Assembly: GCA_963920665.1 (NCBI GenBank)
Contig: OY987268.1
Location: forward strand, 18,168,501-18,232,500
DNA length: 64,000 nucleotides
Reading direction: 5' to 3'
Origin: Straminergon stramineum
Taxonomy: Eukaryota > Streptophyta > Bryopsida > Hypnales > Calliergonaceae
The notes under the pieces are model-generated. The model was not told where the DNA came from. It made no database searches and saw only the letters and a program-made list of their open reading frames with translations. Positions 21,612 through 34,372 of the stretch are shown piece after piece. Each line of letters begins with the position of its first letter. The first letter of the stretch is position 1. The translations under genes and the position numbers were made by a program.

Positions 21612-24600
21612 GAGATGAGACTAGAAAGAAGAATGCAGCAGCGGCGGCGGCGGCGGCAGCAAGGGTGGCGAGGGCCACCACGAGTGTGCGGATGTGGGGC
21701 TACTTGCCTGCTGCGTCCCCGCAGCGGGCGCCGCTGTTGCAGCCCACGCCCGTGCCTTTGACGCCGCTCAATGATCCGCTCCAGACGGTTTGCAATGGGG
21801 GTTGCGGATTTGGGATTGCCATCTCGGGTACGCACCAGTCGACCTCCAGAAATGCAAACCCTTGAGAAATCACTGCCACTGTGATAAAACACACATACCT
21901 TTGCTGCAAGCTCAAGTTCGCTTGGTTATCTGTCGAATACTTCCTGTGAAAATGGTCTCGAGTCTGTGCTGCGTTAACACATCGTGCCAACAACCTAATC
22001 TGCCATGACTATTGCAGTCGTATACACACCCTTGTATGACTTGTTATGATTGAAATCTTCTGAGTTGAGATTGATGCCGGTTTGAGCTTCGGTCATGGGC
22101 CATCGTGCATGTTTGAATTAAAGCTCAAAACATACTATGATCTAAAAATACAATGTGTTCATGTCTCTGGAAAGCTCTGTCGAAATCGGCATATACGTTA
22201 CTCAGATTTGGTAGTAATTCACTGGGCTTCTTGTATGATTCTTCAAGTCATACGAATCCCATTATCCAGTGCTCTGTTTCCGAAGAAATGGTTGTAGGGT
22301 TGCTAAATTTCTCTGAAGCGGGGTGATTGCAGTGTAAAGCTAGCTCATGGTTATGTAAATGCGATGGACGAAACTCGTGACTATGGCTATTGGTGGTGAT
22401 GATATGCAGAATCCGGTAAGCTCAATACATGGGGTTCTACCACAGAGCTGGGACAGTGCTACCTTATCTCTGGCAAACAGCAGGTGAGTGACATCGTTGG
22501 AGCGGTTTTTAATAACTTCGGGATGGATCATTGTGTGTCCGGCCGTAGCTTCTACTTTTAGGGTTCTGGTTTCCGGTGAAGGGTTATAAATATATTCTCG
22601 GTGTTGGTCTTGCAGCTGCTGCTGGATTGTTTAGAAATGGATAAACAAGGAAGTTGATAGCATGGAATTTAAAGGCGTAGTATGTGACATTATAGTATTA
22701 CAGGAAGCTGCAGGCTGTGGAAAGCGTGTGAAAGCAGACTCCAGGGCTAGCAGTAGTATAGCTTCTGATGGTGGGACTCTAGGGATCTATGAGTTCAGAC
22801 TTGATGTACGACCTGGCTCATCTACCCGAGTGGTCTTTGGTTACAGTTTTCAGTGCTGCTGCATGCCAACCGCGCAACCATGGAACAAATTAACAAGTCT
22901 AAATTGCTGTACACTAAACTCAACACTATTATTAGGGCAAAGATTGTGGTGCTTTGTGACTATGATCTTCAGTTATTACTGTTGGCATTGTGACGACTGA
23001 AGGGGTAGAAACTGCACATGGAGATGACTCACATTGCTGTTGTTCATGCCTGCTCAGGAAGTTCCTGAGCCGTATCCACTGCCAACGGAGTCCCCTATCG
23101 TTCAAGCGGCTGGAGGTTGGGCACATTGTGCAGCCGTTACAGGTATTTGCTCTTCCCTCCTGCTTTAGTTTCTAACCGACCTGGTGGGACAATGATGGAC
23201 CCAAATTCAATTTCCTGCGACCTGTGGCTATTGAGATTACGTTAATTTGAATTAGTAATGTGGAATATGCTTGGTTTGCTTATTTGGGCTGTTTGCTTTC
23301 TTTTCTTTCCTTTCCCTTCACTTCTTCATGTAGGCACTGTTGGCACTGTTGCCTGGAAAATGGATACTATTGTAGTCGGGGTGGATAATGTAAGGAAGAT
23401 CACGGTTTTCTTACGCGCCAAATTAATTTTCTTGCAGTCATTGGCTTTATTGGAAATCATATCAGTACTTGGGCTGATAGAATGATTATTAAAATTATGT
23501 TGCGGGTGGTAAGTAAGCTCGGGGTTGTTTTGAATGTTATTTAAATCTGTAATGCTGGGCTGGATTCTCTATTTTCAAGGCAAATGCTCTTCGTTATTTC
23601 AAAACTATATTCTTCAGAAAGTTGAAGAGGCGTTGCGTTTTCCTGCTGCCTTTTAAATGCCCTGTGCATTTCTAGAGCTGTAGATTAGCTATCATCTAAT
23701 CAGGTCAAGATATCGCTACAAATTCAATGAGAGAAGCTTATTTTCAACGAGGTTAAGAATGTAGGCCGCAAATTTTACGTACGCCTGATCATATAACCCT
23801 GGCTTGCAAAGTTAATGACCTGAGAACAAGATACTGTGTTTGTGAGGGAGTTCTGGAGTTTACTGAATAGGGATTTCCCTGTGCCCACATCCTATCAAGA
23901 CCTAGGGTGGACAGCTAAGTGTCCCTAGAGTGGAAGAGCCTCTCTCGTTCCCGTGCACTTGTTTTGAAGTTTTGAATTATGTGTGGCAGCAGGAAATTAT
24001 CTGTCAGTGCACAGCTCAGTTTGCTCACGCTGAGAGTGGAGTGACTGTCAAGCTTTTGAGCAACTCCTGAATTCAGCTCACCGCGTGGCCTCATTATCTG
24101 TGTCTGTGGACGCCAGGATGAGCACGGTGGGTGAAGCTGTTACAGATGATGCCTTCTTGATTGTAAGGAGAATACACAGAGTTAAAAGAAATCTATTATG
24201 GTTTAGTCGAACCAGTAGGATTACTGCGCTTCATTCACGTACTACTTGCTCAATACAGTGGAGTAGAGTACAGTGTAAATCGTTAGAGTAGTCAGATTTT
24301 GTAAGTAATTTGGCGCGATTGGCATCACTATTAGCTAATGAGAGATTCCGGTGAAGTTCCGGAAACTTTTTTTCCATAGAGCTTTTCTTACAGGGCTCCT
24401 TGTGTGCTACCTTATGAACTGTAGCGACTAGCTCGCTACGTGGACTTCTTGATCGTTGACCTTTTAGTTACTGCAAGTCATCTTCGAAGGGTTCCTCTTT
24501 TGTCGTTGCAGGCTCCTTGAATTTTGCTACTGATGCAGCTTCTGCTAGTCCAGCTTGTCCAATTGTCAATGGGTAGAATGCTGCTCAGGTGACACTGAGT

Positions 24601-27600
24601 GTGTATTATATGTAGAGAATGTAACAGGGGTACATTTTAGGGGGGATTCTCACCTGAGGAGCACTAGCTTGTCTGAGTTTCTTGATATTCTTCTGTTTTT
24701 GTGAATTTTTTTTGGTTTCTGTTATACGTCAGTCATAAAACGTGTGTATTGTGCCTTGTCGATCATCTCTTTGGTAACTGCAGGAACGTTCGGAACACTT
24801 GTTGAACGCTCTGCTGATCTTTTGCCTTCTGTCTAAAAGACAACATGTAATATAATGTAGGGTGTGTATTTTGTACTCTTGATTGCGAGCAACGTCAACA
24901 CTAGTTCTCTGCATACTTACTCCTCATCTTATAGTGTCTCAAAAGTGACTGCAGTGCCTGATGGTGTTCATGGTTTTCGATCATTTTCTAGTTTCTAGAT
25001 AGACCTAGTGAAGTGTAGAGTCTGGCAATCTGGTAATCCATGTTGGGAAGACTTGCTGAGGGCACTCTAGTATTTACTGCAGTGCTATCTATATTGACTG
25101 CACACTCACAATTAGTGTGAAGTATCTTTCTCAAGTAGATGCATTCTCACTACTGAGTGAAGCAAAGATCGTAAGAAAATTAGATCCATCACGTCGTGAA
25201 TGCATGATATGAAACGTAGTACTGGTGCTAACAAGCACATTTAATAAACTGCTTATTAGCACAAGGCCCTTCCAGAATCTTGTGAAGGTTGTGTATGACA
25301 TTGTCTTATTTTCTAATCGCTTGACCAATATTGCGTTTGTGGGTGCAGGAGAAGGTGAAGTTTACACTTGGGGCTGGAGCGAGTGCGTTCCCAACGTGAA
25401 GCCCAATCTGGACGAAAGTGAGCAGCAGGGGGACGAAGCAGCATCTGCAGGTGCTCCTAGCACGAGCTTACAGTTATCTCCCAGGAACAACGTGGCTGCA
25501 AAACCTTCTTCATCTGCTCCAACATTGCGTACTAGTGGGGGGCCGTTAGCCAAACAGAGTGGACGGCAAAACCATCGAAATTTGACATGTAAAACCACTG
25601 ACAATAAAGGTGTAGAAGAAATTCTCAAAAAAAGGAAGGTTGTTAGCTTTGAAGATGGAGGATCTCCTGTAAGTCCTACAGCAGCTGAAGAAAATGTTTT
25701 TGCACCACCGTGTTTGGTGAATCTGGATCCTGGAATCAGGATCAGTACAGTAGCTGCAGGTGGACGTCACACATTGGCTTTGTCAGGTAAATTTCTTAAT
25801 TTCAGTATAAATTTTCTAACTTTTCCAAGTCTACAAAATGAACTGTCCGATCTATTGGTAGGAATGTGGTCACCTGTTACACCAGTGATTCGGTGGCTTC
25901 GAATCCCTCGTGTACTGCAGTCTAATATATAATTCTCTTTCTATCGTGGTAGTTGGAACTTTGTTTTATATGATTTCTTTACATGTTTTAGCATGTGTTA
26001 TCGAAATGATACCTAACTTCGGGTTGTCTGGCAATAGATGGGGGTCAACTTTGGGGTTGGGGTTATGGAGGCGAGGGTCAACTTGGATTGGGCTCCCGCA
26101 TGCGGATTGTTTCATCTCCGCAGCATATCTCTTGCTTTAATTTACCAGAGAGTGGTATGGCTAGAAATGGAGCTTCTATCCCTGGGAGCTTCATTAAAGC
26201 AATCGCTTGTGGAGGCCGCCATAGTTCCGTCGTTACTGGTACAAACACAATCTGCTCATTTCATAGTCTATATTTTCCTACTTAAATTAGTAGAAGTTAA
26301 CGGCTGTGCAATTGTTCAGTATCTAATTTCCTCTCCTTAAAGGGATGAGTGAGTTGTTACCATCTGGTCATGGCACATGTATGCAGCCTACTGTTTACTG
26401 GACAAGTCTGTATCAGAGAAATTGATGAACTGGTTCTGCATTTGTTCATAGCATTAATTTCATAAATATGCATTAACAGCCTTCCTCTTATTACCAGGAT
26501 ATGTCAATGCATAGAGACCGGTCCTCTTAACATTTGCACTTTTTGGATAAATCTGCAACCTTTAGACGTGAAATTTCTCTACTGACGATGGAAGTTTGTA
26601 ATTGATAACAGATGCTGGAGCTTTGTTAACTTTTGGATGGGGGCTCTATGGTCAGGTTTGTTTCTAAGCTTCGATCTAGTTATCGGTGTTTCAGCAGGAA
26701 CAAGAGATCTTTTGAGAAAATTGGTCTGTTTCTGTCCTTCCCTGTTTTCTTACATGTATTAATTCGTTCAACCGCTCACTACCCCCATGCTGTCAAAGTT
26801 GAGCACGTGCTGAGAAAGTACGAAGTTGTATGTCATCGTATGTGTTTTTTCAGGGGGTTGTTTTCGAAAATGAAAGCATTTGAATTTTTTGTTTTTTCCA
26901 CTTTCTTTTTATCGTCGAAGGATATCGACTGAATTCAGAAGATATGAATCAGGCAGTTTTGAGGGTTAAAGCTAGTATATTGCCCTTGTTGGCAGGTTGG
27001 TCAAGGCAGTACCGAAGATGAGCTGAGCCCTTGCCCTGTTTCAGCATTGGGTGGACTTAACGTCGTAGGGATAGCAGCAGGCTTATGGCACACTCTCTGC
27101 ATTACTGATATTGGAGATGTCTATGCTTTTGGTGGAAATCAGTTTGGCCAACTTGGCGTGGGTGGAAACACTGCAGAGGTTGCGTTTCTTTGGGCTATGA
27201 TTTCTTCTGCACTCCTCCCATCTAAGTTCCCATAGCAAAAATATTTCGGTTTCTAATTGTCCTACGTTGCAACCCTTTTGATCTTGGAATATGGTCTCGC
27301 TTGATATCTTTAGGCTCGTTCCTCTGCTAGGCCTGTGCTACGAGAGGTTTGCAACACATTTGGTATCTAACTTGGGAGAAGTAGCCTTTAAAAAATTTAA
27401 TCATGAATTTCACTTGACCGTTCCATGAACGTCGCTGTAGATTCTGAGAATAAATTTCGATTTTGAATCTCGTTAGCTGTACTTTTAAAAAAATTTAGTA
27501 TCATGCGACTGAAATGTTGACTGTAAGCCTTAAAAAAGTCATGCGTTAGTAATTAGATAAAGGACAGGTCGTACGTACCCTTTGCACTCTTGCACTTTTG

Positions 27601-28469
27601 TAGAGGTTGGCATTCATCCAGGCTAATTACCCTCTTCAGCAAGAATTGCATCGTCTACATACTTTGTTAACTTAGGTTCTTTGCATTGGTTCAGACGGCT
27701 CCACGACTAATTGATGCACCACTTTTGGAAGATGAAGCATCTGTGGCGGTTGCATGTGGTGCACGCCATAGTGTTGTACTAACAGGTATCTTGAAAGGCC
27801 CTTTTTTATTGAATTTGATGTTGGTAATTGAGGCCCTTGTTCGATGATGTCAAAGGTCTTCTGCACACCTCTAAAATAATGGTTGTATCGTCTGGTTTCA
27901 GGATCAGGAAAGATCTTCGCTTGGGGTTGGAACAAATATGGGCAGGTACATTTGACGTCCGGCTAATTTTGTTGCATGTTCATGTCTTCTTGTATAGTGA
28001 CATTTGTTGTGGCGTGGTGGTCTCGTTCCACCGTAAGTACAATATTTTAACAGGCGGTAGTCCAAATGTATGAGGAGTGTGCCAGAGTGTGCTGGCTATT
28101 CTAAAATATCACTTTAGAGGTCTTGAGTGTATAGCCGTGTCAGTTTACACTTACTAGCGGGTACATGCTAGCTCCCTAGCTATCAGAGAATGTTGTCCAA
28201 GTATATGTGGTTTCTTTTTCTATCTTCCTGATAATTATCATTGTCACGTCTTTAGATCCAAGATACGATTTCCTGTCTAGATCTGAAACGAGGTTTCTTT
28301 TAAGGTGTTGTCGGAGGCCTGATGTGTCATCCACCTGCTTGTGCAGTTGGGTTTGGGTGACAGTAACAATAGAGACTTGCCAGTTCAAGTCACAATGAAT
28401 GATGGTGGGCGTGCAGCTAGTGTTGCCTGTGGATGGTGGCACACACTGGCTTCAGTTCATATTAAGTGA
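21608..28469 (+). CDS. RCC1-repeat family protein, 10 exons, 500 residues
   Basis: Exons read by GT-AG junctions and unbroken frame: 21608-21827, 22410-22483, 23058-23142, 25349-25786, 26038-26238, 26612-26655, 26996-27178, 27695-27785, 27902-27945 and 28347-28469. The product has a run of RCC1 repeats forming a beta-propeller: it shows GGRHTLALS, WGWGYGGEGQLGLGS, ACGGRHSSVVT, FGWGLYGQVGQGS, GLWHTLCITD, FGGNQFGQLGVGG, ACGARHSVVLT, WGWNKYGQLGLGD and a C-terminal ACGWWHTL. MWGYLPAASPQR at residues 29-40 and the overall order match the plant RCC1 proteins of the Arabidopsis At3g53830/TCF1 (At3g55580) type as I remember them; it is not UVR8-like in its ends. A low-complexity insert in the second repeat (about residues 145-230) ends in a basic KKRK at 220-223, a possible nuclear signal. 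The start at 21608 adds 28 residues with nine alanines before MWGYLP; ATG 21692 is the alternative. Intron 3 is 2.2 kb. Molecular partner unknown. Confidence 0.9.
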
Positions 28470-29085
28470 TATCGAAAGGCAGCAGAAAATTTGGCTCCTT
28501 GTACATGTTTTTCCTCTGTGTTGACATAGAGTTGAAGAAGCGCTTTTTTACTGGCTAGTTCCAGCGGCTAGTATTTCTCTTTTCCAAATAAGCTGTTCAC
28601 AGGAGAATCGTACAGGCTTTCTCTCAGAAGTAACAAAGAAGTGAGCACTGTTGGGGTTTCATATGGGTCTTCAATATTCTCGTTCGTTTGTGGATGAGTC
28701 AACGTCTCAACATCTTTCGTTTACAAACTCTAAGCTCATTGTGTTTGAATGCTGTTGCATCCATTTGCCGTTGTCCCGATAAGTATTTGAGCATGTTTTT
28801 GTGGTACCCAGTGGACTTTCTTGCAGGGTTCTAAAAAGAATTCTCGTAAGGTATGCCGTTTCTAAGGACTGAATTATTTGTCTTTTTTGAGCATGTTTCC
28901 AATTACTAACCAATTATTTTCTATTAAATTTCATGTTGGTTCTTGTTAGGAGTCAACAGTGAATTATAGATTCTTTTAGAATGCATGTTTTGAGCATCAA
29001 ATGAATAAACAATGAATTTTGAAAGTAAAGAAAATAAATGTACACTAAATTATCTGTACGCTCTTATGAAATTCTATACATTTTA
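28470..29085. other. 3' flank of the RCC1-like gene, then repeat remnant
   Basis: The first 400 bases probably include the 3' untranslated region; no canonical AATAAA stands out close to the stop. From about 28945 the sequence resembles the interior of the R1 repeat group (an 'atgaataaac..tgaattttgaaa' block is shared with 444-723 and with 34080-34370). Confidence 0.45.
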
Positions 29086-29462
29086 AGGTAGAAACACCCA
29101 TTAACGTCCCTGATCCATCCTTGTACCCTAGATATCACTAAATGTGTTCTTAGACTTTAGTTAATGTGTCCTCTATATGTTTAATTCTAATTGACCGACA
29201 CATACTTAACTGTGATTCGCTATTTGCTGACAGCTGATTTTCACAGAGTTTAGATTTGGACCCACCTACGTGACACATTCAGTGGTCTAGGTAGCTAGCA
29301 CTTTGAAAAATCATAGAAATTACATATGACATTTGAAAAATCTAATCTTTTTTTAATATTCATGATTTTCACTTGCTATTACTACAAAAATATAATTTTA
29401 AAGAAAAAATGCCTCCAACTATGTAGAATTGCTTATATTGATGCTTTTGGGTGCTCCCACCT
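29086..29462 (+). mobile_element. TA-flanked MITE holding an unoccupied TTAA site
   Basis: Starts AGGTAGAAACACCCA after TA (29084-29085) and ends at GGGTGCTCCCACCT (29462). It aligns with 34373-35664 from end to end except that the latter has a 923-bp insertion. The corresponding uninterrupted target TTAA here is 29161-29164. Non-coding. Confidence 0.6.
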
Positions 29463-32400
29463 CAGGTAGGAATCTCAAGCATTTGCTTTAGAAGTAAGTC
29501 ACAATTAGGTGTAATTACTTCATACTCCAAGCTTCTTGGAGTAGCTTCAATAGTATACCAAAGAAATCTGTTTTTTAATATTTAACCCTACCAAAATATT
29601 TTTTTAGGTATGGCAAAAATTGCAATTTTATTGGGAATAAAAAGTGTACCAATATTGTTTCTTCTACAAATAATTCATTGGATTAGCAACAATGGAATTT
29701 TTTTTTGCTTTAAACCACTAGAAGCCTTCTATTTAGTTGGAAGATAATATAATAAGTTGCAATGATGAAACAAATAATCAATTCTTGCAACAAAATAATG
29801 TCCCTACATCTTTTGGGCACATACTTTTCTAAACTTTGGTGATGCTTTCACAATATACACTTCATAGAAAGAGTTAAGGTAGAGGCAACTATTACCAACT
29901 AAAAACTCAACAACAACCTATAGGATATAAAAAATTCAACAAAGGTTGGAATTGATTTCCAACGATCAATTCTTGAGTTTTGATTCAATGATCGCATGAT
30001 GCATCAATCCCTGATTTTTAATGCCAAAGTGAGCAAGAAGTAGTCTCTAGATGAGTGGCTATGAAACATTCTAGATATTGATTATAGGTTTCAAACAACT
30101 TTTGGCTTCCAAAATTTGTATTAAGTTCAATTCCAAAAATAAAATTATCAAAAAAATTTGAGTCTCCATGATTTTAATCTTTCTACATGGTAGAAATTTG
30201 CATCATTTTATATTGCTCCAAATCATGAGCATAGTTGCTTCAGTGATCAATTACAAATGGCTCTATGTTAATAAAATTAACTTTCAAGACATTGTCATCA
30301 TCACACATTCAAATGTCTTTCATGATACTGGTAGTGTATTTATAAATGAAAGAATATGAAAAATTGAAAGATTATTTGTTGAAAGATTGATGTATAACAA
30401 GAACATAACATTCTTCAACTTCAAAGAAAGGGATCCTTTGTTTTCCTTAAATCAAAACTCCTTTCATTGTAGAAATCTAGAATGCAAGGCTTGTCCATAT
30501 CTCATAGGCCATTCTATCACGAATATATTCATGTTGCAATGCTACTCTAGATGGGTGCCTTTGCCTTTCCGTTCAAGAATGTTATGAAGCTCAATTATGG
30601 ATAAGAGGCTTTCTAAGCTCTAGTGCACTATTGGCAATATCTTTGGCAAACTTTTCAAATATTGACCTACTCAAAGTTCCTTATAATCATTGTAGAAATA
30701 ATTTTGGTTACTTCAAGATCAATTCTCTTTTGGCCTACACCAATAAATAGTAGGGATATTATTTTTCCAAATTTCTTATAGGAATCTTTAATTATGAAGA
30801 AACCTACAATGTGAAGTAATACAATATTGGTAGTATTTTTTTAACGAGGTTAATCCTTTAATTTGCATAATTCTATATAAATTATTATAAATGTCTTCAT
30901 CATTGGAAGTAGGAAGGTCTTTATAACTACAAAAGAGGGACAGGTTGAAATTTTGAAGAAAAAACTTCCATCTCCCTTAAAGGTGGTTCAAATTAATAAC
31001 CCAGTAAAATAAAAGTCTTAGTTACATTTAGAAATAGTCTATGTATTAGTTCAAAATCTTATTCAGATCTTGATCTTCTACATGGAGTTGTCTAAATCTA
31101 ATGCATTGTCTTGTACACAAATCCTCCATCTAGAAATATTTATCTCCATGCATCTAGGAGTTGTATTATTGCAATGATTGTCTAATGCACTTGCATTAGG
31201 AAAAATTTGAGCCCTCAAAGTGATTGTAAGTCCTCGACAACAAAGAACTCTAGCCTGAAAAAAAATCCTCCCCCCATCCAAAAAAATTATTTTTATTTTT
31301 ATTTTTTTTGCTAGTGAACTACAAGGCCCGTAAATCCTGGGACAATTCAATTTAAGGATTTTAAAAAATATTTCAAAATATGAATATATGAATATAAAAA
31401 TATGAAAATAAATTCAAAATTACATTAGTGCAACCATGTCAAACTACTATTTTTGATAATATTATTTGAATATTTTTTAATAATTTGAATATCTTTTATT
31501 TTTTATTATTTTTATCGTGTCATTATTCATCATTGATGATGAATAGTGGCCACTGTTCCTCAAAGGGCTGTGAGCTCCACTGAGGGGATCTTCTCAAAAA
31601 GGAAGCAACCCCTCCGAGAGCTCGCTTTTTTCCTAATGTAATGAGTTGGGAGTTGTCTAACTCCAATGCACTTGTCACCTAAGTGGAGCTATCTAAGGTA
31701 AACTTGCCTAAGACAAATAAATTTTCAATGACATGCTCCTAGAGAACTACCCATGAGAGGCTTATATTAAGTCATGCCTGATTTTTTTTGATAAATGGGA
31801 TTAGGACTACAATAGATTGATTTGTAGCCATAATCCATGCTTTGGGAGATGGTCATGGAGTTACTAGTGATTTTCATAGGACACTTACACCTTTCTAGTG
31901 TAAATTCTTCATAGAAAGTTGTTTTTTTATTCCTTCGTATCATGACGATGTTAGAAAATCTTGTAGCCATGTTAAAAAATGCCATGCTTGCTTTAGGTGG
32001 TAAGATGACCATTATGGAAACATTGTTTGATAATTAGGGGTAGTCTAGAGACTCTTTTGGGTCAATTGGGTAGTATACTCCAAAAATTCATTAAAAAATC
32101 TTAGTTTTTCCCAAAAATAAAATTTCAATTGCTTCTTTCATTTCTCACATTTGTCTCTATATAGAAAAAAATTTGATTTTTTGGCAAATGGAAATAGGAC
32201 AAACTACTCATTCTACTTGTCATAAGCAAATTTATCTTAACTCTAAAGCACAAACCCACCATCTAGAGATATCTATCTTTGAACAATATTTGCTTGCATA
32301 GTAGTGCACATTTCATCAAAAATTAGTCCATCCATTAAGGCTCATGGAAATTTTGTTACTAAATCACATAAAATTCTTCACTTCATTTGGTAACATAAAA

Positions 32401-32834
32401 TATGGTCTCACCTAAATTCTATTTTTCACAATGCAATCAATTAAATTGGCCCTTTTCAAGCTTTAATTTGAATCATTCATTCTTGAAGGGTTGAATGAGA
32501 CAAAGTTCTCCAAGATAAAGACATTCATATTTAAATTAAACATATTTTGTTTTCTTCAATTCTTTTGTGTACATTTTGAATTCCATTGTAGACTTTGCCT
32601 ATTTCTTTCCCTATTTATTTGTATTTCTTTCTACAACCATTTTTTATAATTTTTTCTCATAAAATATTTGATTTGTATATTTGTCTTCAATGGTTTTTAA
32701 TTCATGAAATTATAAAAATGGTTATTAAGCTTCAAATGGGAAGATCTTTTTGCAAGAAGCCTATTTTCACAATTATAGCCAAGCTTAACTTTTTTAATAG
32801 TATTGTAGCTTTCTAAACATATAATTTTATGTAG
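29463..32834. other. AT-rich intergenic stretch, nothing recognised
   Basis: Over 3 kb of AT-rich DNA with no plausible exon, RNA gene or paired element ends that I could see. Likely old, degraded repeats. Confidence 0.45.
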
Positions 32835-33091
32835 AAGGCCATATTCATTATATTGAGACTTTTCACAATCTCATTTTTATCCTCAACTTGGAAGATAAAT
32901 TGCTTTATCCCTTTACTAGTATTATTTTTATAAATAGGTAACAACACCAACTTTTAGAATTTCATTATAGAATCATTATTTGAGCATTATTTATTTTTGG
33001 TTCCAATTACTATTTTTTTAAATGAATTTTCCAATAACTAGCATTCTATTTCAAAATCTACGAAAAATCTCAATATAACAAATATGGCCTT
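32835..33091. mobile_element. MITE with AAGGCCATATT ends, copy 1 (257 bp)
   Basis: Ends are inverted repeats, AAGGCCATATTCATTATATT on the left and its diverged complement on the right (ending CAAATATGGCCTT). A second copy of the same length and interior lies at 45646-45900, which fixes the boundaries. Non-coding; superfamily not determined because the flanking duplication is ambiguous. Confidence 0.8.
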
Positions 33092-33299
33092 TTAATAGAT
33101 GTCAAGTAAACTTTCCATAGTATGAGTTATGTTTTTGAAGACCCTATCATTTTTATTGGTATTATAACTATGAACAAATTTCTCAAATGAAGTTTACCTC
33201 CCTATCTAGAAGAATTAATCCATCCAAATTTATAATTACTAGGTCACCAATGTACAACAGATTCCAAATTCTTCATATTACAAATATCTCTTCCATATA

Positions 33300-33592
33300 C
33301 AATAGAACCTCTTTAAGTCAATACTTTGTAAGAAAATAAACCTCTTTGACAAAATGGTCCCAACTTGGAGAATATAATAAGTGGTAGCATTAAAGTGGAA
33401 GCTAAAATGGACTTTGGAACAAGCTTCTTGGTTATGACAAGGTCCTTCTTTTCTTCAAGATGTGCCACTTGTATAGCTTTGGGAGTTTCCTCTATGCAAA
33501 GTCTTGAATGCATAGACCCTTTCTAAATCAATAAACCTCTCTATTGCAATATTTGCAAGAGTTCAAGCCCCCTTACTTTAGAGGTTCTATTG
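33300..33592. mobile_element. TA-flanked MITE with Tc1/pogo-like ends (293 bp)
   Basis: Left end CAATAGAACCTCTTTAAGT, with the inverted complement at the right end (ACTTTAGAGGTTCTATTG, ending 33592). TA lies on both sides (33298-33299 and 33593-33594). Known: ends of the type CAGTnGAACCTC are common in Tc1/mariner/pogo elements. The interior has no transposase, so it is non-autonomous. Confidence 0.7.
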
Positions 33593-34372
33593 TACATGTC
33601 AATAAATTCTAAAAGTCTCAAAGATCAATTATGACTACTTTTTTTGCTTAAATGCTTATACATATTACATTACATTATCTCCAAATTTGAACAAAGAATT
33701 CTACTTGAGTACACCTCTATACTATAGTATATAGTTTATATAATTACAAAGGCAAGTTTCAATAAACAATGCAAATTCTATTGGATGGTATATGACATAT
33801 ACATAAACTGAGTCAAATAGACATTTAGAGGTCAAGTGACTAAGTGACATGCACCCCAAATTACCACTTGAAATGAATGTCTTCTATACTTTTTAGTTAG
33901 CAATTTTCAATACACATACCTTATACCTAACTAGCTCTACATAAATAAAAGAGAGCTAGTTGGTACATTTGCTTTCACATTGACTAAACTCATACCTAGA
34001 TAATTGCACCTAAATATGTCTAAATAAGAATTTGAGCATAAGTCCCTCTTGGGTCCCTAATATCAAACCATCTAAATTTTTATTGAATCTAGTTGGAAGC
34101 TGAAAGGGGATTCAAGATTCTCTTGCCATGCATGTTTTAGACAATGTATGAATAAACTATAAATTTTCAAAATGCATAAAGTAGATATATCCAAAATCTA
34201 TCTTAAGTTTTCATGTTCATAGGGTTTATATTTTAGGCAAAAATCTAGGGCAAAAATCTAGATGAGGCAATTTTGCAAACATGTCACAATCATGTGTAGC
34301 AAGCTTACATGTATTTACCTATATGAATCAACTTCTAGAAAATTGTGACAAAAATCGAAAAATTCTCACCTA

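Noticed and set aside
25225..25348. Upstream extension of RCC1-like exon 4 as an open frame
   Set aside because: The acceptor at 25347-25348 joins exon 3 in frame to GEGEVYTWGW, while the upstream part has no RCC1 character, so it is intron.
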